Below are positions 32,391-41,807 of a DNA stretch of 64,000 nucleotides, in pieces. The notes under the pieces were generated by a model that worked only from the letters and a program-made list of their open reading frames with translations, was not told where the DNA came from and ran no database searches. Source of the DNA: Ardenticatenaceae bacterium. GTDB lineage: Bacteria > Chloroflexota > Anaerolineae > Promineifilales > Promineifilaceae. The stretch is taken from contig JACKBX010000003.1 of NCBI GenBank assembly GCA_020634375.1, positions 372,001 through 436,000 on the forward strand. The letters run 5' to 3'. Each line of letters opens with the position of its first letter. Position 1 is the first letter of the stretch. The translations under genes and the position numbers were made by a program.

Positions 32391-32484
32391 CAGTATTCAG
32401 TAAGTCAGCGATCAGTATTCACTCTACTACCTGGCAGCTGATGACTGACCTACTGATTACTGGTCACTGAATACTGTTTACCGA
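32391..32484. repeat. CAGTATTCAGT spacer repeat before hypE
   Basis: 94-bp spacer built from CAGTATTCAGT, GATTACTGGTCACTG and related words. Perfect 11-bp arms lie at 32391-32401 and 32466-32476. It carries no gene. Confidence 0.75.
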
Positions 32485-32494
32485 AAAGGAACCT

Positions 32495-33565
32495 ATGTCC
32501 AACCAAACCGAACCCGTCTACATCGAATCCGCCATGTGCCCTGTGCCCATCCGTGACCGGGGGTACGTCATTATGGGACATGGCAGCGGCGGTAAACTTT
32601 CCCACGACCTCATTACCGCCCGCTTTTTACCCGCCTTCGACAACGAGAGCTTACGCGCTGGCAACGACGCCGGCATTGTGCAAATGATAGGCTGTACATC
32701 CCTCGCTATCAGCACAGACTCCCACGTCGTTTGGCCGCTCTTCTTCCCTGGCGGTGACATTGGCAAACTAGCCGTTTGCGGAACTGTCAACGACGTAGCG
32801 ATGATGGGCGCACAACCCGCCTATCTCACCGCTGGCTTCATTTTAGAGGAAGGGCTGGAAATCGGCCTGCTAGAAAAAGTGGTGGAATCCATGCAAGCCG
32901 CAGCAGAGGAAGCTGGCGTGCAAATTGTCGCTGGCGATACCAAAGTAGTGGAGCGCGGCAAGGCTGATGGCATTTACATCAATACCGCCGGGATAGGCAT
33001 GGTACTGCCTGCCACCGATATTGGCGGGGCCAATGCGCGGCCCGGTGATGTGGTCATCGTCTCTGGCACGTTGGGCGATCATGGCATTGCTGTGCTGGGC
33101 GCACGCGGCGAACTCGGCTTTGAGTCTGACATTCAGAGTGACGTTGCCCCGCTCAATCGCCTGGTGATGGCAATTTTAGAGGCCAGCGATAACGTCCATG
33201 TACTGCGCGACCCGACGCGCGGCGGGCTGGGAACCACCCTGAATGAAATTGCACGACAGTCGCAGGTGAGCATTGTCATCCACGAAAACAAGCTGCCCAT
33301 TCGCCCGGCGGTACGCGCCGCCTGCGAAATGCTGGGTTTCGACCCACTGTACATTGCCAACGAGGGCAAGTTAATTGCCATTGTGGCCCCGAAAGATGCA
33401 GAAGCGGTGTTGGCGACTATGCGCCAAACGCGCTACGGGGAAGAAGCGGCAATCATTGGCGAGGTTACAGCCGATCCACCGGGCCGCGTTTTGCAAAAGA
33501 CCGGTTTCGGCAGCACGCGCATTGTGGATATGCTCATGGGTGAGATGCTGCCACGCATTTGCTAA
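32495..33565 (+). CDS. hypE: Hydrogenase expression/formation protein HypE
   Basis: 356-aa PurM/AIR-synthase-like enzyme that dehydrates the thiocarbamate to thiocyanate. The core blocks MGHGSGGKLSHDLI (about 28-41), STDSHVVWPLFFPGGDIGKL (about 71-90) and DPTRGGLGTTLNEIA are present, and the protein ends in PRIC, the C-terminal cysteine that carries the carbamoyl/cyano group. A ribosome site AAAGGAA lies before the ATG. It is the last hyp gene and is followed by a hairpin terminator. Confidence 0.96.
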   Translation: MSNQTEPVYIESAMCPVPIRDRGYVIMGHGSGGKLSHDLITARFLPAFDNESLRAGNDAGIVQMIGCTSLAISTDSHVVWPLFFPGGDIGKLAVCGTVNDVAMMGAQPAYLTAGFILEEGLEIGLLEKVVESMQAAAEEAGVQIVAGDTKVVERGKADGIYINTAGIGMVLPATDIGGANARPGDVVIVSGTLGDHGIAVLGARGELGFESDIQSDVAPLNRLVMAILEASDNVHVLRDPTRGGLGTTLNEIARQSQVSIVIHENKLPIRPAVRAACEMLGFDPLYIANEGKLIAIVAPKDAEAVLATMRQTRYGEEAAIIGEVTADPPGRVLQKTGFGSTRIVDMLMGEMLPRIC

Positions 33566-33572
33566 ACAGCCA

Positions 33573-33604
33573 GGAACGGCATTTCTTTTGAGAAATGTCG
33601 TTCC
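33573..33604 (+). terminator. Hairpin terminator after hypE
   Basis: 14-bp arms (33573-33586, GGAACGGCATTTCT, and 33591-33604) with one G-U pair and a TTTG loop, 8 bases after the stop. The T-tract is poor, but no other gene begins until 33686. Confidence 0.6.
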
Positions 33605-33685
33605 CTTGATCAAAATGTAACCATTTTCAACAAACGATTGTCTTATAAGCAGAGCACACAAATTTGTTTATAAGGAGCAATCGAA

Positions 33686-34270
33686 ATGTTGAAAAAATTA
33701 TCTGCACTCTTTATTCTGACTGTTGTTTTCTTGACCGCACAAACACAAAACGCTTTCGCCTGGGGATTCCCAACTGACACGACAGATTGGACGGCCGTGC
33801 AAACCAGCGCCATCGCCATCGAAGAACAAGCCCTGGTCAACGCCGCGCAAGCCATTGAGATACAAGAAGCGGCCGCCGCCATTCAAGCCAATGAAACTGA
33901 CCCCGATGTCCTGAACTCGGCCGACCAAATGATGGCCCTGGCCGTCCAGATGGAAGCCGACGCCAATGCCATTGCCGTCACCGCCAACGACATTAACACC
34001 CGCATTGACAGTTCCGAAGACACGACGTTAGCTCTATCCGCCGATATTTTGAGCATGGCCGGGGAAATCGGCATCATGGCCGACCGCATCCTCATCACCG
34101 AAGGCGAAATTGGCATCATGGCCGACCGTATCGTAGAAAGCGAATACCTGATTAGCGACAGCAGCCTCGCTTTAGCCGATAATGTAACCATCGTCAGCCT
34201 GGCCGGAATGGACACGACCAACTTGCTCATCATCAGCACCAGCGACATCATCACTGAGGTAGGCAGCTAA
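33686..34270 (+). CDS. Secreted protein with helical repeats, unknown function
   Basis: 194 aa with a clear Sec signal peptide (KKLSALFILTVVFLTAQ, cleavage near NAFA-WG). The mature part is predicted mostly helical and Ala-rich, with acidic/hydrophobic repeats (AAQAIEIQEAAAAIQAN; a tandem EIGIMADRI pair). No family was recognised. It may be a cell-surface or periplasmic coiled-coil protein. It lies upstream of the sigma/anti-sigma pair and could be a target of it. Confidence 0.65.
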   Translation: MLKKLSALFILTVVFLTAQTQNAFAWGFPTDTTDWTAVQTSAIAIEEQALVNAAQAIEIQEAAAAIQANETDPDVLNSADQMMALAVQMEADANAIAVTANDINTRIDSSEDTTLALSADILSMAGEIGIMADRILITEGEIGIMADRIVESEYLISDSSLALADNVTIVSLAGMDTTNLLIISTSDIITEVGS

Positions 34271-34289
34271 TAAGCCACAAAACTGAGAC

Positions 34290-34350
34290 TAACAACTAGA
34301 GACTGGAGACTAGAGATTGGCCCAGTCTCTAGTCTCTAGTCTTCAATCTT
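34290..34350. repeat. GAGACTAGAGACT spacer repeat
   Basis: About 60 bases of (TAG)AGACT words on one arm and their complement on the other, forming an approximately 14-bp stem with one wobble around GCCC. It lies between the secreted-protein gene and the sigma-factor gene. Confidence 0.7.
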
Positions 34351-34378
34351 TACCAAGCAACAAACGGGTATTTAAGTT

Positions 34379-34972
34379 ATGCCAACAATGACCGAACAAA
34401 CCCTCATCGCTAATTTACAAGCACATGATCCGGCGGCTTACGCCGTCCTGATTGAATCGTATTCCAACCTGGTGTATCGCGTGGTGTACAACATTTTGCA
34501 AACGCCGCAGGACGCCGAAGATGCCCTGCAAGAAACGTTTATCACCATTTACAACCAGATTGGCAATTTTCGCGGCGAGTCCAAATTATCAAGCTGGATT
34601 TACCGGGTAGCAACCAACACCGCGCTCAACTGTATTCAGCGCAAGAAACGGAAGATGGGCCAGGACGTGCCCATGATCAGCGACGATGACGATGAGGAGA
34701 CAGAATTGGAGATTGGCGATGCCCTGACGCCGTTACCGGAAACGATGCTGGAAAGTCAGGAAACGGCCGTTCTCCTCCACGAGGCATTGCAAGAACTGTC
34801 GCCCAAACTGCGTTCGGCCCTGGTTTTGTTTGAGTTAGAAGGACTTTCGATGAAAGAAACGGCCGTTGCCCTGGACATCTCCGAATCGGCCGCCAAACTG
34901 CGCGTGCGCCGCGCCCGGATTGAACTGCAACGCATCCTGGCCCGGCACATGCAGGAGACAACCGTATCATGA
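34379..34972 (+). CDS. ECF RNA polymerase sigma factor
   Basis: 197-aa sigma-70 family ECF factor. Region 2 is at about 20-90 (LIESYSNLVYRVVYNILQ, DAEDALQETFITIYNQI, SSWIYRVATNTALN), and region 4 at about 140-190 (LSPKLRSALVLFELEGLSMKE, then ALDISESAAKLRVRRARIEL). An acidic linker (DDDDEETELEIGD) joins them. The stop overlaps the start of the anti-sigma gene by ATGA, so the two are translationally coupled. The target promoters are unknown. Confidence 0.9.
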   Translation: MPTMTEQTLIANLQAHDPAAYAVLIESYSNLVYRVVYNILQTPQDAEDALQETFITIYNQIGNFRGESKLSSWIYRVATNTALNCIQRKKRKMGQDVPMISDDDDEETELEIGDALTPLPETMLESQETAVLLHEALQELSPKLRSALVLFELEGLSMKETAVALDISESAAKLRVRRARIELQRILARHMQETTVS

Positions 34973-35829
34973 ATAAGCACCAAAAACTAATCGCCCAAAT
35001 TTCTGACTATGTAGATGGCCTGCTCCCCAAAAAAGAGCGCGCCGAACTGGAAACCCATCTGGCCGAATGCGAAGCGTGCCAACAGATGCTAGATAATTTG
35101 CGTCAGGTGAAGCAAAAGCTCAACAACATGCCCGCCGCCGAACTGCCACCCGATGTGAAAGTGGGACTGTACGAAACGCTCAATCAAAAATTGGCACAGG
35201 ACGGCAAAGGACAAATGACCATCCCGGCGGAACTGTTGGCCCAGGCAAAAGCGAAATCGCAAGCCGCCGGGCAAGCGGCGCGAGATGTGGCCGTCACCGG
35301 CGCACAGGCGGCGGCGGATACGGTCAAGAGCCGGGCCAATATCGCCAAAACGATGGGCACGGGCATGGCGGGCGTGGTCGGACAAACGGCAAAGGCGATG
35401 GCGACGCCGGTCAAACATGCAGGGAAAATGGCGAAGGAGGCGGTGGATACGGCCGTTGACAGCGGGCGCATCGCCACTCAGGAAACTGCCCAGGTCATGC
35501 GCGAAGCCACCGACAGCCCGCTCAAAGCGGCAGCAACTCCGGCACGATTAGCCGGGAAAGCGGCCAAAACCGGCGCACGCATGGCGAAAGGCAGCGCAAA
35601 AATCGCCGCCACCGGCGTGAAGGGCGGCCTGAAAACGGCCCAAGAAAGCGCCAAAATCGTCACGACGGCGGCCAAGAAGGGCGGGCAAACAGCCAAAGCC
35701 ATGGCCGACAGCGCCGCCGCCAGCGCACAAGGACATCAAGCGGTTAAGGATGCCGTGAAAAAGGGCATCGAATCCATCAAAGAGGCAGGCACACAGACCG
35801 ACGCGACGGAACAAGAACCGGCCGCATAA
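34969..35829 (+). CDS. Zinc-finger anti-sigma factor with H1/LEA-like Lys/Ala tail
   Basis: 286 aa. Residues 1-60 form the ZAS anti-sigma domain: ISDYVDGLLP, HxxxCxxC as His30, Cys34 and Cys37, then helices. After about residue 80 the protein becomes a Lys/Ala/Thr-rich repeat (TAKAMADSAAAS, KTGARMAKGSAKIAATGVKG) resembling H1-like or LEA proteins. No transmembrane segment is visible, which is unusual: most anti-sigmas of this family are membrane-bound. The tail may bind DNA or act as a flexible spacer. It is coupled to the sigma factor by the ATGA overlap. Confidence 0.8.
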   Translation: MNKHQKLIAQISDYVDGLLPKKERAELETHLAECEACQQMLDNLRQVKQKLNNMPAAELPPDVKVGLYETLNQKLAQDGKGQMTIPAELLAQAKAKSQAAGQAARDVAVTGAQAAADTVKSRANIAKTMGTGMAGVVGQTAKAMATPVKHAGKMAKEAVDTAVDSGRIATQETAQVMREATDSPLKAAATPARLAGKAAKTGARMAKGSAKIAATGVKGGLKTAQESAKIVTTAAKKGGQTAKAMADSAAASAQGHQAVKDAVKKGIESIKEAGTQTDATEQEPAA

Positions 35830-35875
35830 CCGAGAGACAAGCAAACGAATCGCTCAATCTGAAAAAACTCGTTTA

Positions 35876-35920
35876 ACCGTGAAACGTGATGCGTGAAAAA
35901 AGGCCATCACGTTTCACGGT
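35876..35920 (+). terminator. Bidirectional terminator after the anti-sigma gene
   Basis: Perfect 16-bp arms (ACCGTGAAACGTGATG, 35876-35891 and 35905-35920) with a 13-base A-rich loop between converging genes. On the minus strand the stem is followed by AAACGAGTTTTTT, giving a U tract for the hydrolase; on the plus strand TTTATGTTTT follows. Confidence 0.7.
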
Positions 35921-35927
35921 TTATGTT

Positions 35928-36761
35928 TTACGCATGTTTCGCCAACCACTCACTCACATCCGCCAACACTTGCTCTTTCTGGATGTCGTTGTGCGGTTCG
36001 TGATAGCCGCCGGGGTAGACGATGCGCTGCTTGTCGGGTTGGCGCACGTTCTCGAAAAATGTTTGGCTGCCTGCGGGGGCAACCAGGCGGTCGGCTTCGC
36101 CGTGCAGGATGAGCAGTGGCGGCTGGAAGTCTGCGGCGTGGGCCTGTGTCCAAGCGATGGCCCCAGTGAAAGCGGTGCTCCAACGAGCGGAGACTTTGCC
36201 GTGAACGAGGGGGTCTTTTTGGTAGGCTTCGACAACGGCCGTATCTCGTGAAATCCCCGTCACATCCAACCCCGAATCCAGGCTGAAGTCCGGCTTGAGA
36301 CGCGCCATCAACCGTCCAATCGCCAGCAGCAGCGGTGATGCTTCCACTTCGCTAACAGCGGGCGCTGAGGCGATGACGCCGGCCAGCCCTTCGGGGTGAT
36401 GCAGCACGTATTCCAGCGTAATCAGCCCCCCCATGCTGTGCCCGTAAATGAAGAGGGGTAAGCCCGGTTCGCGCTGCTGCACAAGCTGCACAAAAGCACG
36501 CATGTCGCTGCGGTACTCGCTCCAATCGTTGACGTGGGCACATTGGCGGTCTGGGGAACGGCCGTGCCCGCGATGATCAAAGCTGTAAATGGCATAGCCT
36601 TGGGGCACAAGCGCGTCCACCACATTCTGGTAGCGGCTGCTGTGCTCGCCCAACCCGTGAATGAGAATGATTACTGCCCGCTTGTCACCATCTGGCAGCC
36701 AGCTTTGCATGAACAAGTCAAATCCACCATCACCCTGAAATTTTTCTTCTGTATGCTGCAT
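35928..36761 (-). CDS. Alpha/beta hydrolase, monoacylglycerol lipase-like
   Basis: 277-aa serine hydrolase of the lysophospholipase/monoglyceride lipase family (PldB/Hydrolase_4). The oxyanion region is ILIHGLGEHSSRY near 34-46, the nucleophile motif GHSMGG lies near 107-112, the acid residue is in LHGEADRLV near 221, and the His is in YHEPHND near 255. No signal peptide is visible, so it is cytoplasmic or membrane-associated. It probably cleaves monoacylglycerols or lysolipids. It stands alone, convergent with the sigma pair. Confidence 0.87.
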   Translation of the reverse strand: MQHTEEKFQGDGGFDLFMQSWLPDGDKRAVIILIHGLGEHSSRYQNVVDALVPQGYAIYSFDHRGHGRSPDRQCAHVNDWSEYRSDMRAFVQLVQQREPGLPLFIYGHSMGGLITLEYVLHHPEGLAGVIASAPAVSEVEASPLLLAIGRLMARLKPDFSLDSGLDVTGISRDTAVVEAYQKDPLVHGKVSARWSTAFTGAIAWTQAHAADFQPPLLILHGEADRLVAPAGSQTFFENVRQPDKQRIVYPGGYHEPHNDIQKEQVLADVSEWLAKHA

Positions 36762-36823
36762 GTTACACTCCTATAATTGGTTGTTTGTCCGGCGAAATTG
36801 TACCTAAAGCCTGTCCGTTCACC

Positions 36824-38497
36824 CTAACTTTGGCTGGTTTGTAACACTGGCTCTTCAATGATGGCCGGAAAGTAGAGATCGAACGTCGTCCCTTGACCCA
36901 CTAGGCTCTCCACCGTGATAATGCCCTCATGCTGTTTCACGATGCCGTACACCTGGGCAAGGCCCAGGCCCGTGCCCTTGCCCGCTTCCTTTTTTGTGTA
37001 AAAGGGTTCAAAAATATGGGGTAAATCATCGGCTTCAATGCCGTTTCCTGTATCGCTGACTTGTAAATGCAGCCAGGCCTCTCTCTCCGTTTTTAGGGCG
37101 GATAGGACTTCTGTGGACGGCCGTTCTGCCATCACCATAAATTTCAGCCGCCCGCCATCCGGCATCGCATCCCGCGCATTGACAGCCAGGTTCATAAAAG
37201 CCTGCTGCAAGCGTGCTTTGTCGGCGTTAAAATGATACGAACCTGGGTCGTGCTCAAACTGAATCACAATGTTGGATGGCATTGTTCGCTTCAGCAAAGA
37301 AACCAGGTCTTCAATCAAATCAACCAAGTCCGTCACTTTTCGTTCCATTACCGAGCGGCGACCAAAGTCAAGAATCTGTTCAATCAACTGCGCGGCGTCT
37401 TGGGTTTGATCCTGAATGACGGCCAGATACTTATCCCGCTTTGGGGTATCCGGTTTGTTGAGCAAAATTTGGCTGTAGGTTGAAATGACGGTGAGAATGT
37501 TGCGAAAATCATGAGCAATCCCCGATGCCAGTTGACCCACTGTAGCCAATCGCTCTTGTTCGCGCAGCACATCTTGCTGCTTCCGCTTTAGCGTAACATC
37601 CCGCAGCACAATCACCCAATCCTGATAAGAAGCTGGAGCGTTTTGCACTGGATGTGCCGTCACTTCAAAAATAGAGTCAGACCCAGATGCCTTTAATTCC
37701 TGCCAGCCCCCGTTTCCTACCGCATCTAAAATTGCCGTCAAAGATGTGTCTCCTATCTGGTTGAGGGGAGTATCTTGATCATGGAATGGCGCTAAAATGT
37801 TGAGGATTTCCTGCGCGGATCGGTTGGCAAGCATCATGCGCCGTTTTGCATCCAACAGCAACACGCCTTCAGGAACTGTCTCAATAATTTGGTGGACTTG
37901 TTGGGCCTGGGCCTGCGTTTGCTCATACGCTTGCCGCAATTCAATTTCTGATTCCTTGAGGCGGGCAATGTGCTTATCCATATTATCCATAATGGCCCAC
38001 GTTGTACCGGCTGCCACTAAAATAAGTGTAGAAATTATAAGTAGGCGGGCCGAATCAGCATCGAAACTTGCTTGAGCATACACAACGGTTATCAATGAGC
38101 CAATACCCATGATGGTGAAAAGGGGCACAGCCCGTTTCCCAAACAGTAGGCCGCCAATAATGATGATAATTGGGTAAGCAACCACGCCTGGATCGCGTAT
38201 GCCAGCACCATCTACTAAATTGAAATGAGCGGCAATTAAAATGGTCACAACGGCGATTATGCCTGCTGCTCGCTGATACCCGCGCCTATTTAGCCAGAGA
38301 GCCGGGAGACACAAAACGGCCGTTAAAAAGAAAATGATTGCCGCCTGGCTTTCTGCATAATAAAAGAGATTGAGCACGCCAAATAATGTGGTTGCCAACA
38401 TGATGGCGACCAAAAGCAAAGTGAGGGTGCGCTCACGCTGGTTTTGACTATATGCTGGTGTCTCAACGGTATCGGGGAGGGTTGGTTGAGTATCCAT
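36824..38497 (-). CDS. Membrane-bound PAS sensor histidine kinase
   Basis: 557 aa. The N-terminus carries about six membrane helices (roughly 25-185, e.g. LLLVAIMLATTLFGVLNLFY). A PAS domain lies at about 205-320 (QIIETVPEGVLLLDAKRRMM). The HisKA box is LASGIAHDFRNILTVIS near 335-351, with His in GIAHDF, and the ATPase domain follows with NAxD (LAVNARDAMPDGG), DTGNGIE and GTGLGLAQVYGIV. No receiver is attached and no response regulator gene is adjacent. It is transcribed away from the hybrid kinase at 38715, whose kinase core is very similar, suggesting a duplicated or paired system. Confidence 0.9.
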   Translation of the reverse strand: MDTQPTLPDTVETPAYSQNQRERTLTLLLVAIMLATTLFGVLNLFYYAESQAAIIFFLTAVLCLPALWLNRRGYQRAAGIIAVVTILIAAHFNLVDGAGIRDPGVVAYPIIIIIGGLLFGKRAVPLFTIMGIGSLITVVYAQASFDADSARLLIISTLILVAAGTTWAIMDNMDKHIARLKESEIELRQAYEQTQAQAQQVHQIIETVPEGVLLLDAKRRMMLANRSAQEILNILAPFHDQDTPLNQIGDTSLTAILDAVGNGGWQELKASGSDSIFEVTAHPVQNAPASYQDWVIVLRDVTLKRKQQDVLREQERLATVGQLASGIAHDFRNILTVISTYSQILLNKPDTPKRDKYLAVIQDQTQDAAQLIEQILDFGRRSVMERKVTDLVDLIEDLVSLLKRTMPSNIVIQFEHDPGSYHFNADKARLQQAFMNLAVNARDAMPDGGRLKFMVMAERPSTEVLSALKTEREAWLHLQVSDTGNGIEADDLPHIFEPFYTKKEAGKGTGLGLAQVYGIVKQHEGIITVESLVGQGTTFDLYFPAIIEEPVLQTSQS

Positions 38498-38714
38498 AAG
38501 GTAAGCTCTTTTGCACTATTGTCAACCGAAGCTGGGAAGGGTCATTTACAAACACAGTATAGCTATAAGCGCCCAAGCAAGCTAGTGGATGGAAATGTGA
38601 TAATATTGATTGACCAACCTTTATAGTTTCCTTAGCTGTTCGTATCGCTCATGGGGGAAGAAGAATGGATGTGGGTGTAGCTGCGTGATGGCGGACTGAC
38701 GTCCGAGAGGTGCA

Positions 38715-41700
38715 GTGGTGAACGATAAAGTTGAAGAGCAGTGGGGAAATTCTCTTCCCAAATTCTATCAAGCCCTTTTTGAACAAGCGGCTGACGGCAT
38801 TTTTATTGCTGACATGCAAGGCCGATATATTGAAGTGAATCAACGTGGCTGTGAGCTGCTAGGCTACACGCGTGAGGAAGTGCTGAACCTCTCGATGCAA
38901 GACCTGGTTCCTGCAGAAGATCAGGCCCATGAGCCACTGCACTGGGATGATTTACTTGCCGGTAAAATCATATTAAGCGAACGTCGCCTACGCCGGAAAG
39001 ACGGCCGTTTATTACTAGTCGAAATCAGTGGGCGGATGCTTTCCGGCGGTTTTTTCTTGGGGATGGTACGCGACATCAGCGAACGCAAACAAATCGAACA
39101 AAAACTAAGCCACCTTGCCGCGATTGTGACTTCATCCGACGATGCCATTATCGGCAAAACTTTGGATGGCATCATCACAAGTTGGAACAGCGGCGCAGAA
39201 AGGATGTATGGCTACACAGAAAGCGACATGATCGGCAAACCTATCTCTATCCTGGTTCCACCGGGCCAGGAAGATGAAGTGCCCCAAATTTTAGACAAAA
39301 TCAGGACAGGGCAATCGATCAGACATTATGAAACGACGCGGCGCTGTAAAGACGGGCAGTTCATTGACGTATTCCTGTCTATTTCACCCATTCTGGCTCC
39401 TGACGGCAACATTATAGCCACCTCAACGATTGCCCGCGACATCACTGCACGCAAACAAATGGAGAAGGCGCTCAAAGAACAGTATTCAACCTTACACAGC
39501 ATCCTGGAAAGCACTGAGGCTTTAATCTTTTCTGTAGATCAGCAATATCGTTACACCAGTTTCAATCAGGCTCATGCCGACGTCATGGAAGCTATTTACG
39601 GCGCAAAAATCCAACCGGGGTTTTCCCTGCTAGATTACATGACCGTCGCCGAAGATCGGGAGGAAGCAAAACGTAACCTGGATCGAGCATTGGCTGGAGA
39701 GCGCCATGTGGAATCAGCCCATTCCGGTGAAGAAAAACGTTCACGACTATATTTTGAAGTGTCACACAATCCCATCCTCACTGAAGATGGTACCGTCATT
39801 GGTGTATCTGTGTTTTCTCAGGATATTACAGCTCGCAAACGGGCAGAGGTGGAACTGCGCGAAGCGCATCAACTCCTGGAAACCATTTTTGACCATACAC
39901 ACATGATGGTGGCCTGTCTTGATCCTCAGCTTAATTTCGTCAAAGTCAACCGGGCTTACGCTGAGGCTGATCAACGTGACCCCGATTTCTTCCCCGGCAA
40001 AAACCATTTTGATTTGTATCCCAATGCCGAAAACGAAGCTATCTTCCGCCAGGTTGTGGCTACCGGAGAACCTTACTTTGTCTTTGCCAAACCGTTTGAG
40101 TATGAAGCACATTTGGAACGCGGCGTAAGCTATTGGGATTGGAGCCTGGTCCCAATTAAAAACTCGGATGGCGAAGTAACTGAGCTGGTCCTTACGCTGC
40201 TAAACGTTACGGACCGCCTATGGGCTGAACAGGCTCTTCGGGAAAGTGAAGTAAAGTTCCGAAACCAGGCTAGAGAGGTTCAGTTTATTGTTGATACGGT
40301 TCCTGAGGGCATATTCTTGCTGGGTAATGATCATCTCATTCGGTTGACGAATCCAAATGCCGAGGAGTATCTAGCGCTGTTATCACCAGGGTGGCAGGAC
40401 GGCCGTCTCACCCGACTAGGCCAACGCCCTCTGGATGAGCTTCTGACCTCCCCACCCAAAGGATTATGGCATGAAGTGATGGGGGACGGCCGTTGCTTTG
40501 ACGTCATCGCTCGCCCCATTGAAGACAGCCCCCAGCATCAAGGATGGGTTTTTGTCTTGCGCGATGTGACAAAAGAGCGTGAAATTCGGCAGCAAGTGCA
40601 GAGACAAGAACGACTGGCCGTTGTCGGCCAACTGGCCGCCGGTATTGCCCACGACTTCAACAACACCCTGGCTGTCATCCAACTATACACAGACTTGCTT
40701 TTACAATCAGTAAATCTGCCAGTTTACGTTCGGAAAAGGCTGCGCGTTGTGGATCAACAAACGCAGCGGGCAACCGACCTGATCCAGCAAATTCTGGACT
40801 TTAGCCGCCAATCATTGATGGAGAAACGGCCGTTAGACCTCCCCCCCTTCCTGGAAGAAATGGCCCAGCTTCTGAAACGCACTTTGCCAGAAAATATTCA
40901 ACTCAAACTCAACACAACTCACGAAGAATGCATCATCCAGGCCGACCCCTCCCGCATCCAACAAGTCATCTTAAACCTGGCATTTAATGCACGGGATGCC
41001 ATGCCCCAAGGCGGACAACTGATCATCAGCCTGAAAACATTCCAGCTTGACATAGGCGCAGGGGCACCCATGTCTGGTATGTCACCTGGAAATTGGATAC
41101 TCCTGACTGTAACCGACAGCGGCGCAGGAATGCCGCCAGAAACACGTGCCCACATTTTCGAACCTTTTTTCACAACAAAAGAAAAAGGCAAGGGTAGCGG
41201 GCTGGGGTTAGCTCAGGTATATGGTATTGTTCAACGTCACGGGGCATTTATTGACATAACCACACAAATAAACCAGGGAACCACATTCTATCTATATTTT
41301 CCATCCCATTCTATTGGGAATTTCAATGTCCCCACCCTACAAAACAGCAACATGCCTCTGGGTCAAGGACAACTGGTACTGGTCGTTGAGGATGAAGAAA
41401 CCATGCGGCGGGCATTTGCCGAAAGCCTGAATCTCCTCAATTACAAAGTGTTGGAAGCGGGAAACGGCCGTGAGGCTCTAGCCCTTCTAGCCGACCACAG
41501 CAACGAAATTGCCCTTGTGCTAAGTGACGCCATCATGCCCGAAATGGGCGGGATCGCCCTTTTCCACACCTTGCGAGAACTCCACCTAAGCATCCCCTTC
41601 GTGATGGTCACCGGGTATGCCGTAGAAAAAGACATAGAAAATCTACGAGCATTAGGACTAAGCGGTTGGCTCACCAAGCCAGCCGACCTGGTCGACCTGG

Positions 41701-41729
41701 CTCAACTATTACACCAGATATTGACATAA
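38715..41729 (+). CDS. Multi-PAS hybrid histidine kinase with receiver
   Basis: 1004-aa cytoplasmic hybrid kinase. About five PAS/PAC modules run from residue 10 to about 600 (YQALFEQAADGIFIADMQG, ITSWNSGAERMYGYTE, HSILESTEALIFSVDQQ, ETIFDHTHMMVACLDP, QFIVDTVPEGIFLLGND). The kinase core has His in LAAGIAHDFNNTLAVI near 640 and the ATPase motifs NARDAMPQGG, TDSGAGMPPE and GSGLGLAQVYGIV. The C-terminal receiver has the acid pair in VVEDEE and phospho-acceptor Asp in LSDAIMPEMGG. It starts at GTG with AGAGG upstream. It probably signals by intramolecular phosphotransfer, and the ligand is unknown. Confidence 0.9.
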   Translation: MVNDKVEEQWGNSLPKFYQALFEQAADGIFIADMQGRYIEVNQRGCELLGYTREEVLNLSMQDLVPAEDQAHEPLHWDDLLAGKIILSERRLRRKDGRLLLVEISGRMLSGGFFLGMVRDISERKQIEQKLSHLAAIVTSSDDAIIGKTLDGIITSWNSGAERMYGYTESDMIGKPISILVPPGQEDEVPQILDKIRTGQSIRHYETTRRCKDGQFIDVFLSISPILAPDGNIIATSTIARDITARKQMEKALKEQYSTLHSILESTEALIFSVDQQYRYTSFNQAHADVMEAIYGAKIQPGFSLLDYMTVAEDREEAKRNLDRALAGERHVESAHSGEEKRSRLYFEVSHNPILTEDGTVIGVSVFSQDITARKRAEVELREAHQLLETIFDHTHMMVACLDPQLNFVKVNRAYAEADQRDPDFFPGKNHFDLYPNAENEAIFRQVVATGEPYFVFAKPFEYEAHLERGVSYWDWSLVPIKNSDGEVTELVLTLLNVTDRLWAEQALRESEVKFRNQAREVQFIVDTVPEGIFLLGNDHLIRLTNPNAEEYLALLSPGWQDGRLTRLGQRPLDELLTSPPKGLWHEVMGDGRCFDVIARPIEDSPQHQGWVFVLRDVTKEREIRQQVQRQERLAVVGQLAAGIAHDFNNTLAVIQLYTDLLLQSVNLPVYVRKRLRVVDQQTQRATDLIQQILDFSRQSLMEKRPLDLPPFLEEMAQLLKRTLPENIQLKLNTTHEECIIQADPSRIQQVILNLAFNARDAMPQGGQLIISLKTFQLDIGAGAPMSGMSPGNWILLTVTDSGAGMPPETRAHIFEPFFTTKEKGKGSGLGLAQVYGIVQRHGAFIDITTQINQGTTFYLYFPSHSIGNFNVPTLQNSNMPLGQGQLVLVVEDEETMRRAFAESLNLLNYKVLEAGNGREALALLADHSNEIALVLSDAIMPEMGGIALFHTLRELHLSIPFVMVTGYAVEKDIENLRALGLSGWLTKPADLVDLAQLLHQILT

Positions 41730-41807
41730 GCAGTTCCGCTCTTGTGGTTGACAATTAACCACTGACACCTGACAATTAGCCAAATTCGCCGTCAGGAGAA
41801 ATTGTTT

